Part shown: positions 17,746 through 27,293 of the stretch, in pieces | How the letters are laid out: each line of letters opens with the position of its first letter | Position numbering within the stretch: the stretch's first letter is position 1 | Origin: Bradyrhizobium sp. SRL28 | Lineage (GTDB): Bacteria > Pseudomonadota > Alphaproteobacteria > Rhizobiales > Xanthobacteraceae | Length of the DNA stretch: 64,000 bases | Direction: 5' to 3' | NCBI RefSeq assembly: GCF_018596315.1 | Contig: NZ_JAHEAG010000009.1 | Location: forward strand, 124,001 to 188,000 | Made by a program: the position numbers and the translations under genes | Notes under the pieces: generated by a model | Database searches by the model: none | What the model saw: only the letters and a program-made list of their open reading frames with translations | Told to the model about the DNA's origin: nothing

Positions 17746-19272
17746 TTATCCAATGGGCAGCGCAACGAACTTCATTGTATCGGCTGTCTTCACCCGCATC
17801 AGCACGGCATGCTTGCCCTGCGACCTTGCCTCGGACAGCGCCTTACGCACGTCGCTCGCGTCACCGACCGCTTTGCCGCCCACATCAACGATGACATCGC
17901 CGGATTGGAAGCCGTGTTCCGCGGCGGAGCCTTCCGGATCGACGCCCGTGACGACAACACCCTTGCCGCCAGAACCAGCCACCTCATTTGCAGGCGCCAG
18001 CCTTAGCCCGATATGAGGCGAACGGCTATCCGGCCGGGTTTCCCGATTGCCGGCATCGGCTTGTTTCCGGTTGGGCAGTTCACCGAGCGTGACGGTCAGC
18101 GTCTTCGATTCTCCGTTTCGGAGAATATCGAGTTCGACCGAACTGCCGGGAGCCAATGCCGCCACCTTGCGGGAAAGGTCGCGGGAGTCCTTGATCGGCG
18201 TGCCGTTGAGCGCGGTGACGACATCGCCGGAGTGGACGCCAGCCTTTGCAGCTGGACTTCCATTCTGCGGCTCGTCGACCATTGCGCCTTCGACTTTCTT
18301 CATACCGAGGCTGTCGGCGATGCCCGTGGTTACAGGCTGAACCTGGACGCCGAGCCATCCGCGCGTCACGACACCTTTGTCCTTGAGCTCGGCAATAACC
18401 GCCTTCGCTGTCTGCGCAGGGACATCAAAGCCAATGCCGATCGAGCCGCCAGAGGGCGAGTAGATCGCGGTATTGACGCCTATGACGTTGCCATTGATGT
18501 CGAATGCGGGACCGCCGGAATTGCCCTTGTTGATCGGCGCATCGATCTGAATGTAGTTGTCGTACGGGCCGGAGCCGATGTCGCGCCCCTGTGCGGATAC
18601 GATGCCGGCGGTGACCGTGCCGCCGAGACCGAATGGATTGCCCACGGCTACGACCCAATCGCCGACGCGCGGCGCGTGATCTTCAAAGTTCACGTAAGCG
18701 AAGCTGGATTTTCCGTCGACTTTGATCAGTGCGAGATCAGTCTTGGGGTCTGTGCCGATGACTTTGGCCTTATAAGTCGTGCCGTCATCGGTGGTGACCT
18801 GAACAGACCGGGCGTGATCGACCACGTGATTGTTGGTCACGGCGTAGCCGTCGGGTGAAATGAAGAAGCCCGACCCGGCACCGATAATCATCTCATGGCG
18901 CTGGGGCATGCCTTCTGGCGCTTCGTCGGAACCGTGTTGCTGAAAGAATTTCTCAAATGGGGAACCTGACGGTGAATTTTCTTCCTCGTCCGAACTCAGA
19001 TCCGACGCGTCTGACATTTCATCCATCTCGACTCGCACTGAGATGACCGCGGGCTTCACCTTGGCGACCAGATCGGCAAAGCCCGCTGAATGTTGGCTCT
19101 GGGCATCCGCAGCTCGCGCGCTCGATATCCACGGCAGCGAGAGATGGGTATAGCCCGTCGGACCTCCCAGTGCGACGATCGCGGCAATGCCGGCGACGGA
19201 AGTGAGCAGGACCAATCGTCGTCGCGAGAAGATCCTTGCGTAAAGGTGATGGCCAGGTTTGTCGTTTGTCAT
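17746..19272 (-). CDS. degP: DegP/Do family periplasmic serine protease
   Basis: The start at 19272 is chosen because AGGAG stands 8 bases upstream; the frame is open to 19299. The 508-residue product has an N-terminal signal or anchor (RRLVLLTSVAGIAAIVALGG, with ARAADA near residue 55). The trypsin-like domain has catalytic His in YAVTNNHVVDHA, Asp in DPKTDLALIKVD and Ser in NKGNSGGPAFD. Two PDZ domains follow (about residues 300-385 and 410-505; GWLGVQVQPV, GSPAAKAGVHSGDVV, GSAAEHGFQSGDVIVDVGG). It degrades and chaperones misfolded envelope proteins. An acidic insert (SDLSSDEEENSPSGSP) lies in the LA-loop region before the active site. All catalytic residues are present. Confidence 0.92.
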   Translation of the reverse strand: MTNDKPGHHLYARIFSRRRLVLLTSVAGIAAIVALGGPTGYTHLSLPWISSARAADAQSQHSAGFADLVAKVKPAVISVRVEMDEMSDASDLSSDEEENSPSGSPFEKFFQQHGSDEAPEGMPQRHEMIIGAGSGFFISPDGYAVTNNHVVDHARSVQVTTDDGTTYKAKVIGTDPKTDLALIKVDGKSSFAYVNFEDHAPRVGDWVVAVGNPFGLGGTVTAGIVSAQGRDIGSGPYDNYIQIDAPINKGNSGGPAFDINGNVIGVNTAIYSPSGGSIGIGFDVPAQTAKAVIAELKDKGVVTRGWLGVQVQPVTTGIADSLGMKKVEGAMVDEPQNGSPAAKAGVHSGDVVTALNGTPIKDSRDLSRKVAALAPGSSVELDILRNGESKTLTVTLGELPNRKQADAGNRETRPDSRSPHIGLRLAPANEVAGSGGKGVVVTGVDPEGSAAEHGFQSGDVIVDVGGKAVGDASDVRKALSEARSQGKHAVLMRVKTADTMKFVALPIG

Positions 19273-19582
19273 GATCGAAGCTCCTAGGAATGAGGCCACA
19301 TGGCCTTTTCAGAGTACGTACTAGGGACCCGACATTACGATCGCCTGTCGGACAGGTTAATTCGTGGAAAGGGTAAAGGTGGTTCGCGCAATCGTGCACG
19401 TACCCTTGAAGCCCGACTCACGCCGGTCGGGAAACAGCAAAGGGGCCGGGTTGCTGCACCAACCCGCGATCCGGAGACACGACAAGCGTCGGCCGCAGTG
19501 CGGCGTCTCCGTTCATTCGATCATATCACAACCACGCGATTGCAACCTCATTGCAGCTCCTGACCCGAAACGGCCCCCTATG

Positions 19583-19800
19583 TCATTGTTGAATATTTGG
19601 ACAGCGACCTTTGCGGCCGATCAGGAGGTTGGCGGCTACCGGACCGGCGCAGTTAGGGAGCTGTGTTCAGATGCTCAAGCATCGTGTCGCAGGCCTCCTC
19701 GGCTTTCGCGAAGCTGTCGAACGGCGAACCGCCGATCTTGATCGCCCCTTTGCGCCCCCTGCCACGAATCTCAACGATATGCCTCAGAGCGGTGCCCTCG
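19583..19800 (-). pseudogene. Possible small gene or remnant, no start codon seen
   Basis: A minus-strand frame beginning right after an in-frame stop near 19815 reads RHIVEIRGRGRKGAIKIGGS, then SFAKAEEACDTMLEHLNTAP, and ends at 19583. The first 50 residues look like a genuine small basic protein, but no ATG, GTG or TTG precedes them in frame. It may be a decayed gene whose start was lost. I do not recognise the family. Confidence 0.3.
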
Positions 19801-19978
19801 TTGCCACTGTTTCACGTGACTCTCTGTTGTTTGGGCAACAGGCGCGCTAGTTCCTGCGAGCTAATTGGCCTCGCCGGCGCACTAGAAAGCATTCCGCGCG
19901 TCTACGGCTGACGCGATCCTGGAGTAGCATTGCGGCTTTCTGCGGCCTGAGGCAAGCGATGCATTCATGACGCTGTTT

Positions 19979-20002
19979 GACGAAGTACGAAGCTTTGGAG
20001 AA
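19979..20002. repeat. Repeat fragment D
   Basis: The 24-base block GACGAAGTACGAAGCTTTGG plus AGAA, found in copy B at 5638-5661 and with one change in copy A, recurs here without the rest of the repeat. It directly abuts the ABC ATPase remnant on its right. Confidence 0.7.
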
Positions 20003-20400
20003 TCTTCGGCAAGATCTAGACCCTCGAGATTGCGTGGCAAGGCTCGTCGAAGCGCATCGGCTGTTGCGATCAGCTGTTCGCAGGCGAGCCGCAGCCTTTT
20101 CTGAAGCGCCTCGAGAAGAAGCATGATGAGCGAACGTAGCGAGACGTCCAAAGCCGAGGTCAGTTCGTCGAGGACAACGAGACTCGGATGCGCGGCAATG
20201 GGACGCAATGTTGACGCGTTGCCGTTGCCCAAGGAAAGCCCGTGCGGATAGCGGTCTACAAGGCCGGTTCGCAGCCTCACTTCGGCGGTGATCGCGTTGA
20301 ATCGCCCGCGCGGCTCGGGCGTCATCTTTGGATGCAGCAGGGAGCGGCTCCAGGTTGACCATCTGCATGGCGCGCCGCGTGTTGCGAAGCTGCCTGTCGA
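20003..20400 (-). pseudogene. Peptide-type ABC ATPase remnant
   Basis: Minus-strand translation gives LRTGLVDRYPHGLSLGNGN and PSLVVLDELTSALDVSLRSL with LLLEALQKRLRLA. This corresponds to the signature/Walker B/D-loop part of an OppD/DppD-like ATPase (RYPHxLSGGQRQRVAIARA...PSLVVLDExTSALDVS). The LSGGQ signature is disrupted, but GQRQRVN is visible in a neighbouring frame, so a frameshift has occurred. Walker A is absent. It is a dead relative of the importer ATPases encoded at 9021-11830. Confidence 0.65.
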
Positions 20401-21092
20401 GCGCGGTGATCTCCTCGCCGGCGAAACGGATACTGTTGGTCGTCGGCTCGATCCATCGCAGCCGTTAGCGGGCGAGCAACCAGATCAGCATGATCGCAAC
20501 GAGTGCAATGATCCCGATCACGGTGATTCACCCTCCCCGGAACCTCCGCCTTCCTGGTCGCTCTTAGCGGAACCCCACGTCACCTCGGCGCGCCGTGAAA
20601 AGCGCGCCTACCTCGCCCGGCGCATCAGGACGCTGGAGGTGGCCTAGCGCAAGCGGCGGCGTCCAGCTGGACGCGACGCTACGGCTATTCGATTTGCAAG
20701 CGAACCGAGATCAGATCCAAGCGCCGGACCTCGGGCCGCTGCTTCGCCGTTGGCGAACTGCCCATCGTTGGCGAACTGCCCAAGGCTTGCCTGACTATCC
20801 TGAGGGGGCGGCGACCCGTCTCCAGGGCTGACGGAGCTGGGCACACCCAAGTCGCCATAGCCGCGCAGCACCTCGGTGCCTCATCTCGCGCGGGTTCCTT
20901 CCTTGGGGCTGCCGACACCCGGTCTATGCCCGCCGCGATGCCTGTCATCGGTCGGCATCCGCAACCTCCACAGTAACTGACATGGTCATGCCGCCTCGTG
21001 AGTGGTAAACTCCTATTCAGACCTTCTCTGGCCACCCTCTGAGAGACCTTCTCAGTCCAATGGCAGCACCGACCTGACGGCGGATCCCGCAG
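20401..21092. other. Intergenic region before the large sensor kinase gene
   Basis: No gene is recognised. A minus-strand stretch near 20467-20523 would encode a short hydrophobic peptide (VIGIIALVAIMLIWLLAR), too short to support. A direct repeat CGTTGGCGAACTGCCCA occurs twice in tandem around 20750-20781. Confidence 0.4.
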
Positions 21093-24000
21093 ATGAACCC
21101 ATCCCCTTGGTTCGGCGCTGGTGAAGGTAGTAGCCTCAAGGTCTTGTGGGAGGACGGTGAACGCGTCTTCTGCAGAAGACACGCCGACGGTCGGGCTGCC
21201 GTGCTGGCCGTGCTGCCCGCCGCGGAGCATCCGATACCTGCCACCCTCGATCGCCTCGCGCGCGAATACGAACTGAAGGACGAACTGGATGGGACGTGGG
21301 CGGTGCGACCGCTCGAGCTCGTCCGCGAACGCGGTCGGATCATGCTGCTGCTCGAGGACACCTGCAGCGAGCCGCTGGACCGGTTGCTCGGGATGCCCGC
21401 AGAGGTGCGGAGCTTTCTGCGCATCGCCATCGCGGTCGCCGCGGACCTCACACAAGTCCACCGGTGCGGTCTCGTCCACAAGGACATCAAGCCGGCCAAT
21501 ATCCTGGTGAACCCCATGACCGGAGAGGTCAAGCTCACCGGTTTCGGTATCGCTTCGCGTCTGCCGCGCGAGCGGCAGGCGCCCGCGCCGCCCGAGTCAA
21601 TCGCGGGCACGCTCGCCTATATGGCGCCCGAACAGACCGGACGCATGAACCGCTCGATCGACGCCCGCAGCGACCTCTACGCCCTTGGCGTTACGTTCTA
21701 CCAGTTGCTCACCGGCTCACTGCCGTTTACCGCGGCCGAACCCATGGAGTGGGTCCACTGCCACATAGCCAGAAAGCCGGTGCCACCAAGGGAGCGGCTG
21801 GCGACTGTCCCGGCCGCGCTCTCCGATCTCGTCCTGAAGCTGCTCGCCAAGAGCGCCGAGGAGCGCTACCAGACCGCGGCCGGCCTGGAGCGCGACCTAG
21901 GGCGCTGCCTTGCCGCATGGGAGGCTCAGCATCGGATCGATGCCTTCCCGCTCGGCCAACAGGACACGCCCGACCGGCTCTTGATTCCCGAGAAACTGTA
22001 CGGGCGCGAGCGCGAGATCGAAACCCTGCTCGCCGCCTTCGACCGCGTCGTCACCAGCGGCCGGCCGGAGCTGGCTCTGGTCTCAGGATATTCCGGCATC
22101 GGCAAGTCAGCCGTCGTCCATGAGCTGCACAAAGCACTGGTGCCGGCGCGCGGCCTTTTCGCCTCCGGCAAGTTCGATCAATACAAGCGCGACATCCCTT
22201 ATGCGACGCTGGCGCAAGCGTTGCAGGGCCTGATCCGCGCACTTCTGGGCAAGAGCGACGCCGAGCTGGCCGGCTGGCGCTGCGCGCTCGGCGAGGCGCT
22301 TGGCCCGAACGGGCAGCTCATGATCGACATTGTTCCCGAATTAAAGCTCCTCATCGGAGAGCAGCCGCCGGTCCCGGATCTTCCGCCGCAGCAGGCACAA
22401 GGGCGTCTCCAGTTGGTGTTCCGGCGGTTTCTCGGCGTCTTTGCGCGGCCCGAACATCCGCTAGCGCTCTTTCTCGACGATCTGCAATGGCTCGACGCGG
22501 CGACGCTCGACATGCTCGCCGACTTGTTGACCCAGGCGGACGTGCAGCGGTTGCTGGTAATCGGAGCCTATCGGGACAACGAAGTCGATTCCGCCCATCC
22601 ACTGATGCGTAAGCTCGACGCCATCCGCAAGGCGGGAGCATTGGTGCAGGAGATCAGTCTTGCGCCGCTGGCCCGAGAAGACCTGGGGCGGCTCATTGCG
22701 GATACGCTGAGCTGCGCGCCGGGCGATGCCGCCCCGCTGGCGCGACTGGTGCACGAGAAGACGAGCGGCAATCCGTTTTTCGCCATTCAGTTCATTTCTG
22801 CGCTTGCCGAAGAGGGGTTGCTCCGCTTCGATCATGACGCCGCGGGCTGGCGCTGGGAACTCGATCGCCTTCACGCCAAAGGGTACACCGACAATGTGGT
22901 CGATCTCATGGTCGGGAGATTGACCCGCCTGCCCGTCGCGACCCAGGCTGCGTTGCAGCAGCTTGCCTGCCTCGGAAACGTCGCCAAGATCACGATGCTT
23001 TCGGTCGTCCTCGGAAAATCGGAGGACGACACCCGTTCAGACCTCTGGGACGCCGTTCGTCTGGAGCTGGTCGAACTCATGGAGGGCTCGTACAAGTTCA
23101 TCCACGACCGTGTCCAGGAGGCCGCGTATTCACTCATATCGCAACGATTGCGTGCCGATGCGCACCTCCGCATCGGAAGGCTGCTCGTCGCGCATACCCC
23201 TGCGGAAAAACGCGAGGAAATCATCTTCGAAATCGTCAATCAGCTCAACCGTGGCGCCGTCTTGATCACGTCACGCGACGAGCGTGAGCAGTTGGCCGAG
23301 CTCAATCTGCTCGCGGGCCGGCGCGCCAAGGCCACTACCGCCTACGCCTCGGCGCTCACCTATTTGACTTTAGGTGAGGCCCTCTTGCTGGAGGACTCGT
23401 GGGAGCGTCGGCACGAGCTCACCTTTGCGCTGGCGCTGCACCGGGGCGAATGCGAGTTCCTCACTGGCGCGCTGGCGGAGGCGGAGCAGCGCCTGGCGGT
23501 GCTGTCAAGCCGCGCCGCAAATACGGTGGAACGAGGTACGGTGGCGTGCTTGCGCGCAGACCTGTACACCGCTCTAGATCAGAGCGGCCGCGCCATCGCC
23601 GTAGGGCTCGACTACCTCCAGCATCTGGGTATCGACTGGTCGCCGCATCCGACGGAAGAGGAAGCACGTCGCGAATACGAGCGGATCTGGTCGCAACTCG
23701 GGAGCCGCACGATCGAGTCTCTGATCGAGCTGCCTTTGATGAGCGACCCGGCATCCCTCGCGACGCTGGACGTCCTGGCCAAGATCGTGCCACCTGCATT
23801 CTATACGGATGCGAACCTGCTTTCTTTGATCACCTGCCGAGCAGTCAATCTCAGCCTCGAGCGCGGCAACTGCGACGCTTCGTGCAGCGCCTATGAATGG
23901 CTGTCCATGCTCGCCGGACCGCACTTCGGCGACTATCGGACTGCCGTATATCGCTTTGGTCAGCTCGGCTATGACCTAGTCGAAGAACGCGGACTGACGC

Positions 24001-26621
24001 GTTTCCAGGCCAGGACCTACATGGACTTTGGTGGTAGCGTTCTGCCCTGGACGAGACATGTCCGGGTTGGCCGCGATCTGGTGCGGCGCGCGTTTGAGGC
24101 GGCAAACAAGGTTGGGGATCTCAATTACGCCGCCTACTGCGGCAACCAGTTGAACACGAATCTTCTCGCGGCGGGTGATCCGCTTGCCGAGGCTGAACGC
24201 GAAGCCGAGCATGGCCTCATGTTCGCGCAGAGGATGCGGTTCGGACTTGTTATTGACATGATCACCTCGCAGATCGGGCTGATCCGGACGTTGCGCGGCT
24301 TGACGCCGGCATTCGGCTGCTTCGACGAAGAGCAGTTCGATGAGGCTCGGATCGAGGGCCGCTTTTCAGCAAATCCGGCTTTGGTATTTGGCGAGTGTTT
24401 CTACTGGATCCGCAAGCTGCAGGCGCGTTTCTTTGCCGGCGACTACGCGTCGGCCCTCGAGGCCTCGTCCAGGGCCAAACGGCTGTTGTGGAGCTTGGGC
24501 TCGCAGCTTGAAACGGCGGAATATCAATTTTACAGCGCGCTGACTCACGCCGTGTCCTGTGATTCTGCGGCAGCCGGCGAGCGGCAGCAGCACCTAGACG
24601 CTGTCGCTGCTCATCACAAGCAACTCCAGCTCTGGGCGGCGAATTGCCCGGACAATTTCGAGAACCGCGCCGCGCTGGTCGGCGGCGAGATTGCGCGGAT
24701 CGAAGGCCGGGAGCTCGATGCCGAACGCCTCTACGAACAGGCCATCCGCTCGGCCCGCGCAAACGGCTTTATTCACAACGAGGCGCTCGCCAATGAACTC
24801 GCTTCCCGCTTCTACGCAGGGCGCGGCTTTGAGAAGATTGCCCGCCTGTATTTGCAGGACGCCCGCTACGGCTATCTCCACTGGGGAGCCGATGGCAAGG
24901 TGGGGCAACTTGATCGGCTTCATCCGAGCTTGGCCGCTCCGGAGGCGCACGGTCCCACAGCGAACATTGGCTCGTCGGTCCAGCAACTCGATGTAGCGAC
25001 CGTCGTCAAAGCCTCTCAGGCCGTGTCCAGCGAGATCGTCTTATCCAAGCTGATCGAGCGGCTGATGACGATCGCGCTCGAGAATGCAGGCGCGGATCGC
25101 GGACTTCTGATACTGCCGGCAGAGGATGACCCTTTGATTCAGGCAGAGGCAAAGGCCGCCGACGATAAGATTGAAGTCGTGCTGTGCCAAAAGTTAATCA
25201 CCGGGGTCACTTGTCCCGAATCTCTCGTCCGCTATGTCATCCGCACGCGCGAAAGCGTGATTCTCGATGATGCCTCCAAGCCCAACCTTTTCTCCGAGGA
25301 CGATTATCTGCGCGGCCGACTAGCCAAGTCGATCCTCTGCCTGCCGCTGATGAAACAAGGACGCTTGACGGCGCTGCTCTACCTCGAAAACACGCTGAGC
25401 TCGTACGCGTTTCCCCCAGAGCGAATCGCGATCCTAGAACTGTTGGCGGCGCAAGCGGCGATCTCGCTGGAGAACACCCGCCTGTACAGCGATCTTCAAG
25501 AGCGTGAGGCGAAAGTCCGGCGCCTGGTCGAATCCAACATCATCGGGATCTCAATTTGGGACTTTGACGGTCGCATTATTGAGGCCAACGAGGCCTTTCT
25601 CCACATAGTGGGACGAAGCCGCGACGATATCGTTTCGGGTCGTCTGCGCTGGACCGAGCTAACGCCCACCGAATGGCATGACGCTGACGAAAGATCCGTG
25701 GCAGAGCTTCGGGCGACGGGAAGCTGCAAAGCTTTCGAGAAGGAGTACCTACGGAACGACGGCAGCCGCGTGCCCGTCCTAGTCGGCGCGGCGACCTTCG
25801 GCGGACCTCGCGACCAAGGCGTCGCCTTCGTGCTCGATTTGACTGAGCGCAAAGAGGCCGAGCAGAACCTGCGAGAGAGCGAGCGGCGATACCGCGAAGC
25901 GCAAGCGGAACTTTCTCACGTTACGCGGGTGACGACGCTGGGAGAGCTAGCCGCCTCGATCTCCCATGAAGTAAACCAGCCGCTCGCCGGCGTCCTAGCC
26001 AACGCGGAGGCCTGCCTGCGCTGGCTCGACCGTGGAACTCCCGACCTGAACAAAGCGCGCCGCTCAGTGGAATGGGTAATTGACGACGGCAATCGGGCGA
26101 GTGAGGTGGTCCGACGCGTGCGCGCGCTCGCGAAAAAGACGGACACTGAGAAGGCGCCTCTCGATATCAATGATGTCGTCAGGGACACCATCGCTCTGGT
26201 GCGGCGTGAACTGGTCAGCCACCAGGTATCGTTGCGCATGGATTTCGCATCCGCTCTGCCCATGATCCTGGCCGATCGGGTTCAGCTGCAGCAGGTGATT
26301 ATCAACCTGGTGATGAATGGCATTGAAGCCATGCAAGCGGTCACAGATCGGCCCCGCGAACTGGTGATACGATCCCGCCAGGATGAAAGACAACAAGTGC
26401 TAACAAGCGTAACGGATTGCGGCGTCGGAATCTCCGTTGAGAATGCCGATCGACTGTTCAACGCCTTCTTCACCACCAAAGCCAGCGGCATAGGTATGGG
26501 GCTCTCGATCTGTCGTTCGATCATCGAAGCCCACGGTGGCCGGCTGTGGGCCATTGCAAACGTGCCGCACGGTACCACGTTTCAGTTCACCCTGCCGGCG
26601 AAAGCAGACACTGAGTCCTAG
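21093..26621 (+). CDS. Giant sensor: kinase-like, AAA ATPase, GAF, PAS, histidine kinase
   Basis: The 1842 residues comprise, in order, a Ser/Thr-kinase-like domain (about 40-275), a NACHT/AAA-type ATPase (about 300-560; Walker A GYSGIGKS near 332, Walker B LALFLDDLQW near 457), and a long helical TPR-like region (580-1250). A GAF domain (about 1300-1465), a PAS domain (1475-1590) and a histidine kinase follow (H-box ASISHEVNQPLAG near 1625, N-box NLVMNGIEAM, G-box GVGI and GIGMGLSICRSI). The kinase-like part keeps HKDIKPANIL but reads LTGFGIAS where DFG is expected and lacks a clear VAIK lysine, so it may be a pseudokinase. Such proteins are membrane-free multi-input sensors; the ligand and response regulator are unknown. 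The gene stands alone. Confidence 0.9.
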   Translation: MNPSPWFGAGEGSSLKVLWEDGERVFCRRHADGRAAVLAVLPAAEHPIPATLDRLAREYELKDELDGTWAVRPLELVRERGRIMLLLEDTCSEPLDRLLGMPAEVRSFLRIAIAVAADLTQVHRCGLVHKDIKPANILVNPMTGEVKLTGFGIASRLPRERQAPAPPESIAGTLAYMAPEQTGRMNRSIDARSDLYALGVTFYQLLTGSLPFTAAEPMEWVHCHIARKPVPPRERLATVPAALSDLVLKLLAKSAEERYQTAAGLERDLGRCLAAWEAQHRIDAFPLGQQDTPDRLLIPEKLYGREREIETLLAAFDRVVTSGRPELALVSGYSGIGKSAVVHELHKALVPARGLFASGKFDQYKRDIPYATLAQALQGLIRALLGKSDAELAGWRCALGEALGPNGQLMIDIVPELKLLIGEQPPVPDLPPQQAQGRLQLVFRRFLGVFARPEHPLALFLDDLQWLDAATLDMLADLLTQADVQRLLVIGAYRDNEVDSAHPLMRKLDAIRKAGALVQEISLAPLAREDLGRLIADTLSCAPGDAAPLARLVHEKTSGNPFFAIQFISALAEEGLLRFDHDAAGWRWELDRLHAKGYTDNVVDLMVGRLTRLPVATQAALQQLACLGNVAKITMLSVVLGKSEDDTRSDLWDAVRLELVELMEGSYKFIHDRVQEAAYSLISQRLRADAHLRIGRLLVAHTPAEKREEIIFEIVNQLNRGAVLITSRDEREQLAELNLLAGRRAKATTAYASALTYLTLGEALLLEDSWERRHELTFALALHRGECEFLTGALAEAEQRLAVLSSRAANTVERGTVACLRADLYTALDQSGRAIAVGLDYLQHLGIDWSPHPTEEEARREYERIWSQLGSRTIESLIELPLMSDPASLATLDVLAKIVPPAFYTDANLLSLITCRAVNLSLERGNCDASCSAYEWLSMLAGPHFGDYRTAVYRFGQLGYDLVEERGLTRFQARTYMDFGGSVLPWTRHVRVGRDLVRRAFEAANKVGDLNYAAYCGNQLNTNLLAAGDPLAEAEREAEHGLMFAQRMRFGLVIDMITSQIGLIRTLRGLTPAFGCFDEEQFDEARIEGRFSANPALVFGECFYWIRKLQARFFAGDYASALEASSRAKRLLWSLGSQLETAEYQFYSALTHAVSCDSAAAGERQQHLDAVAAHHKQLQLWAANCPDNFENRAALVGGEIARIEGRELDAERLYEQAIRSARANGFIHNEALANELASRFYAGRGFEKIARLYLQDARYGYLHWGADGKVGQLDRLHPSLAAPEAHGPTANIGSSVQQLDVATVVKASQAVSSEIVLSKLIERLMTIALENAGADRGLLILPAEDDPLIQAEAKAADDKIEVVLCQKLITGVTCPESLVRYVIRTRESVILDDASKPNLFSEDDYLRGRLAKSILCLPLMKQGRLTALLYLENTLSSYAFPPERIAILELLAAQAAISLENTRLYSDLQEREAKVRRLVESNIIGISIWDFDGRIIEANEAFLHIVGRSRDDIVSGRLRWTELTPTEWHDADERSVAELRATGSCKAFEKEYLRNDGSRVPVLVGAATFGGPRDQGVAFVLDLTERKEAEQNLRESERRYREAQAELSHVTRVTTLGELAASISHEVNQPLAGVLANAEACLRWLDRGTPDLNKARRSVEWVIDDGNRASEVVRRVRALAKKTDTEKAPLDINDVVRDTIALVRRELVSHQVSLRMDFASALPMILADRVQLQQVIINLVMNGIEAMQAVTDRPRELVIRSRQDERQQVLTSVTDCGVGISVENADRLFNAFFTTKASGIGMGLSICRSIIEAHGGRLWAIANVPHGTTFQFTLPAKADTES

Positions 26622-26736
26622 GTTGCGCGCGTAATAGCCCATCCTGAAGACGAGAGTTATCAGGTTCACACGAGACGATCTATCGCAGCCTATGTGCTCA
26701 AGCCCGCGGGGCGCTTCCACGCGCGCACTAACTCTA

Positions 26737-27213
26737 TCACATATGCTGGGGTATCAGGACCGCCGCCGCAGCGTTCGCGATGTCGGTGTCGGTCTCCTTG
26801 CTCAAGCCAGCAACACCTATTGCGCCCACGACTTCGCCGTTTACGCGTATCGGAATGCCGCCGCGCAGTGCCATGATATCGGCGGTGACAAATGCCGTTC
26901 GACCCTGGTTGATGTTGTCCTCGATCTCCGCCGTCGGCCGTTGTAGCCGCGCAGCCGTTCGTGCCTTCGCTATGGCGAGGTCCGCGCTTGCCGGGCGGAC
27001 GCCGTCCATCCGCTGGAAAGCAAGCAGATCGCCGGAGGCATCAACCACCGCAATCGCTGAGGGCGCATTCCGCTGTTGCGCGCTCTCTTTCGCTGCTTGC
27101 AAGACGGTCTGGGCTCCGGCTTGATTGAGGACCATCACGTTGATGGTTTGTGCCCCGGCTGACAAGCAGAAGACGGTCGCCAATATTCCAACGCCAATTC
27201 CAAGTTTTGTCAT
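26737..27213 (-). CDS. GlcG/HbpS-type (DUF336) secreted protein
   Basis: A 158-residue protein with a signal peptide (ILATVFCLSAGAQT, cleaved near residue 22) and a DUF336/HbpS-like domain. NAPSAIAVVDASGDLLAFQRMDG, followed by SADLAIAKARTAARLQRPT, FVTADIMALRGGIPIRVNGE and VGAIGVAGLSKETDTDIANA, are the family hallmarks. Members bind heme or cobalamin or stand beside glycolate and alcohol oxidation genes, but the activity is usually unknown. Here it lies downstream of, and in the same orientation as, the formaldehyde dehydrogenase gene, 80 bases apart, which suggests a link to C1 or alcohol metabolism. Confidence 0.82.
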   Translation of the reverse strand: MTKLGIGVGILATVFCLSAGAQTINVMVLNQAGAQTVLQAAKESAQQRNAPSAIAVVDASGDLLAFQRMDGVRPASADLAIAKARTAARLQRPTAEIEDNINQGRTAFVTADIMALRGGIPIRVNGEVVGAIGVAGLSKETDTDIANAAAAVLIPQHM

Positions 27214-27293
27214 AGCGACCTGATTTCTATTCGTTGGTTTTGCGGCGCGAGCTTGCCCTAGGTAATCGCACGGATATTAGGTAGCCTTGCGTA

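Noticed and set aside
18013..18858. Plus-strand frame of 281 codons
   Set aside because: It is the antisense shadow of degP, whose catalytic triad and PDZ domains are intact.
20467..20523. Short hydrophobic peptide VIGIIALVAIMLIWLLAR
   Set aside because: It is too short to distinguish from chance and has no convincing start or family.
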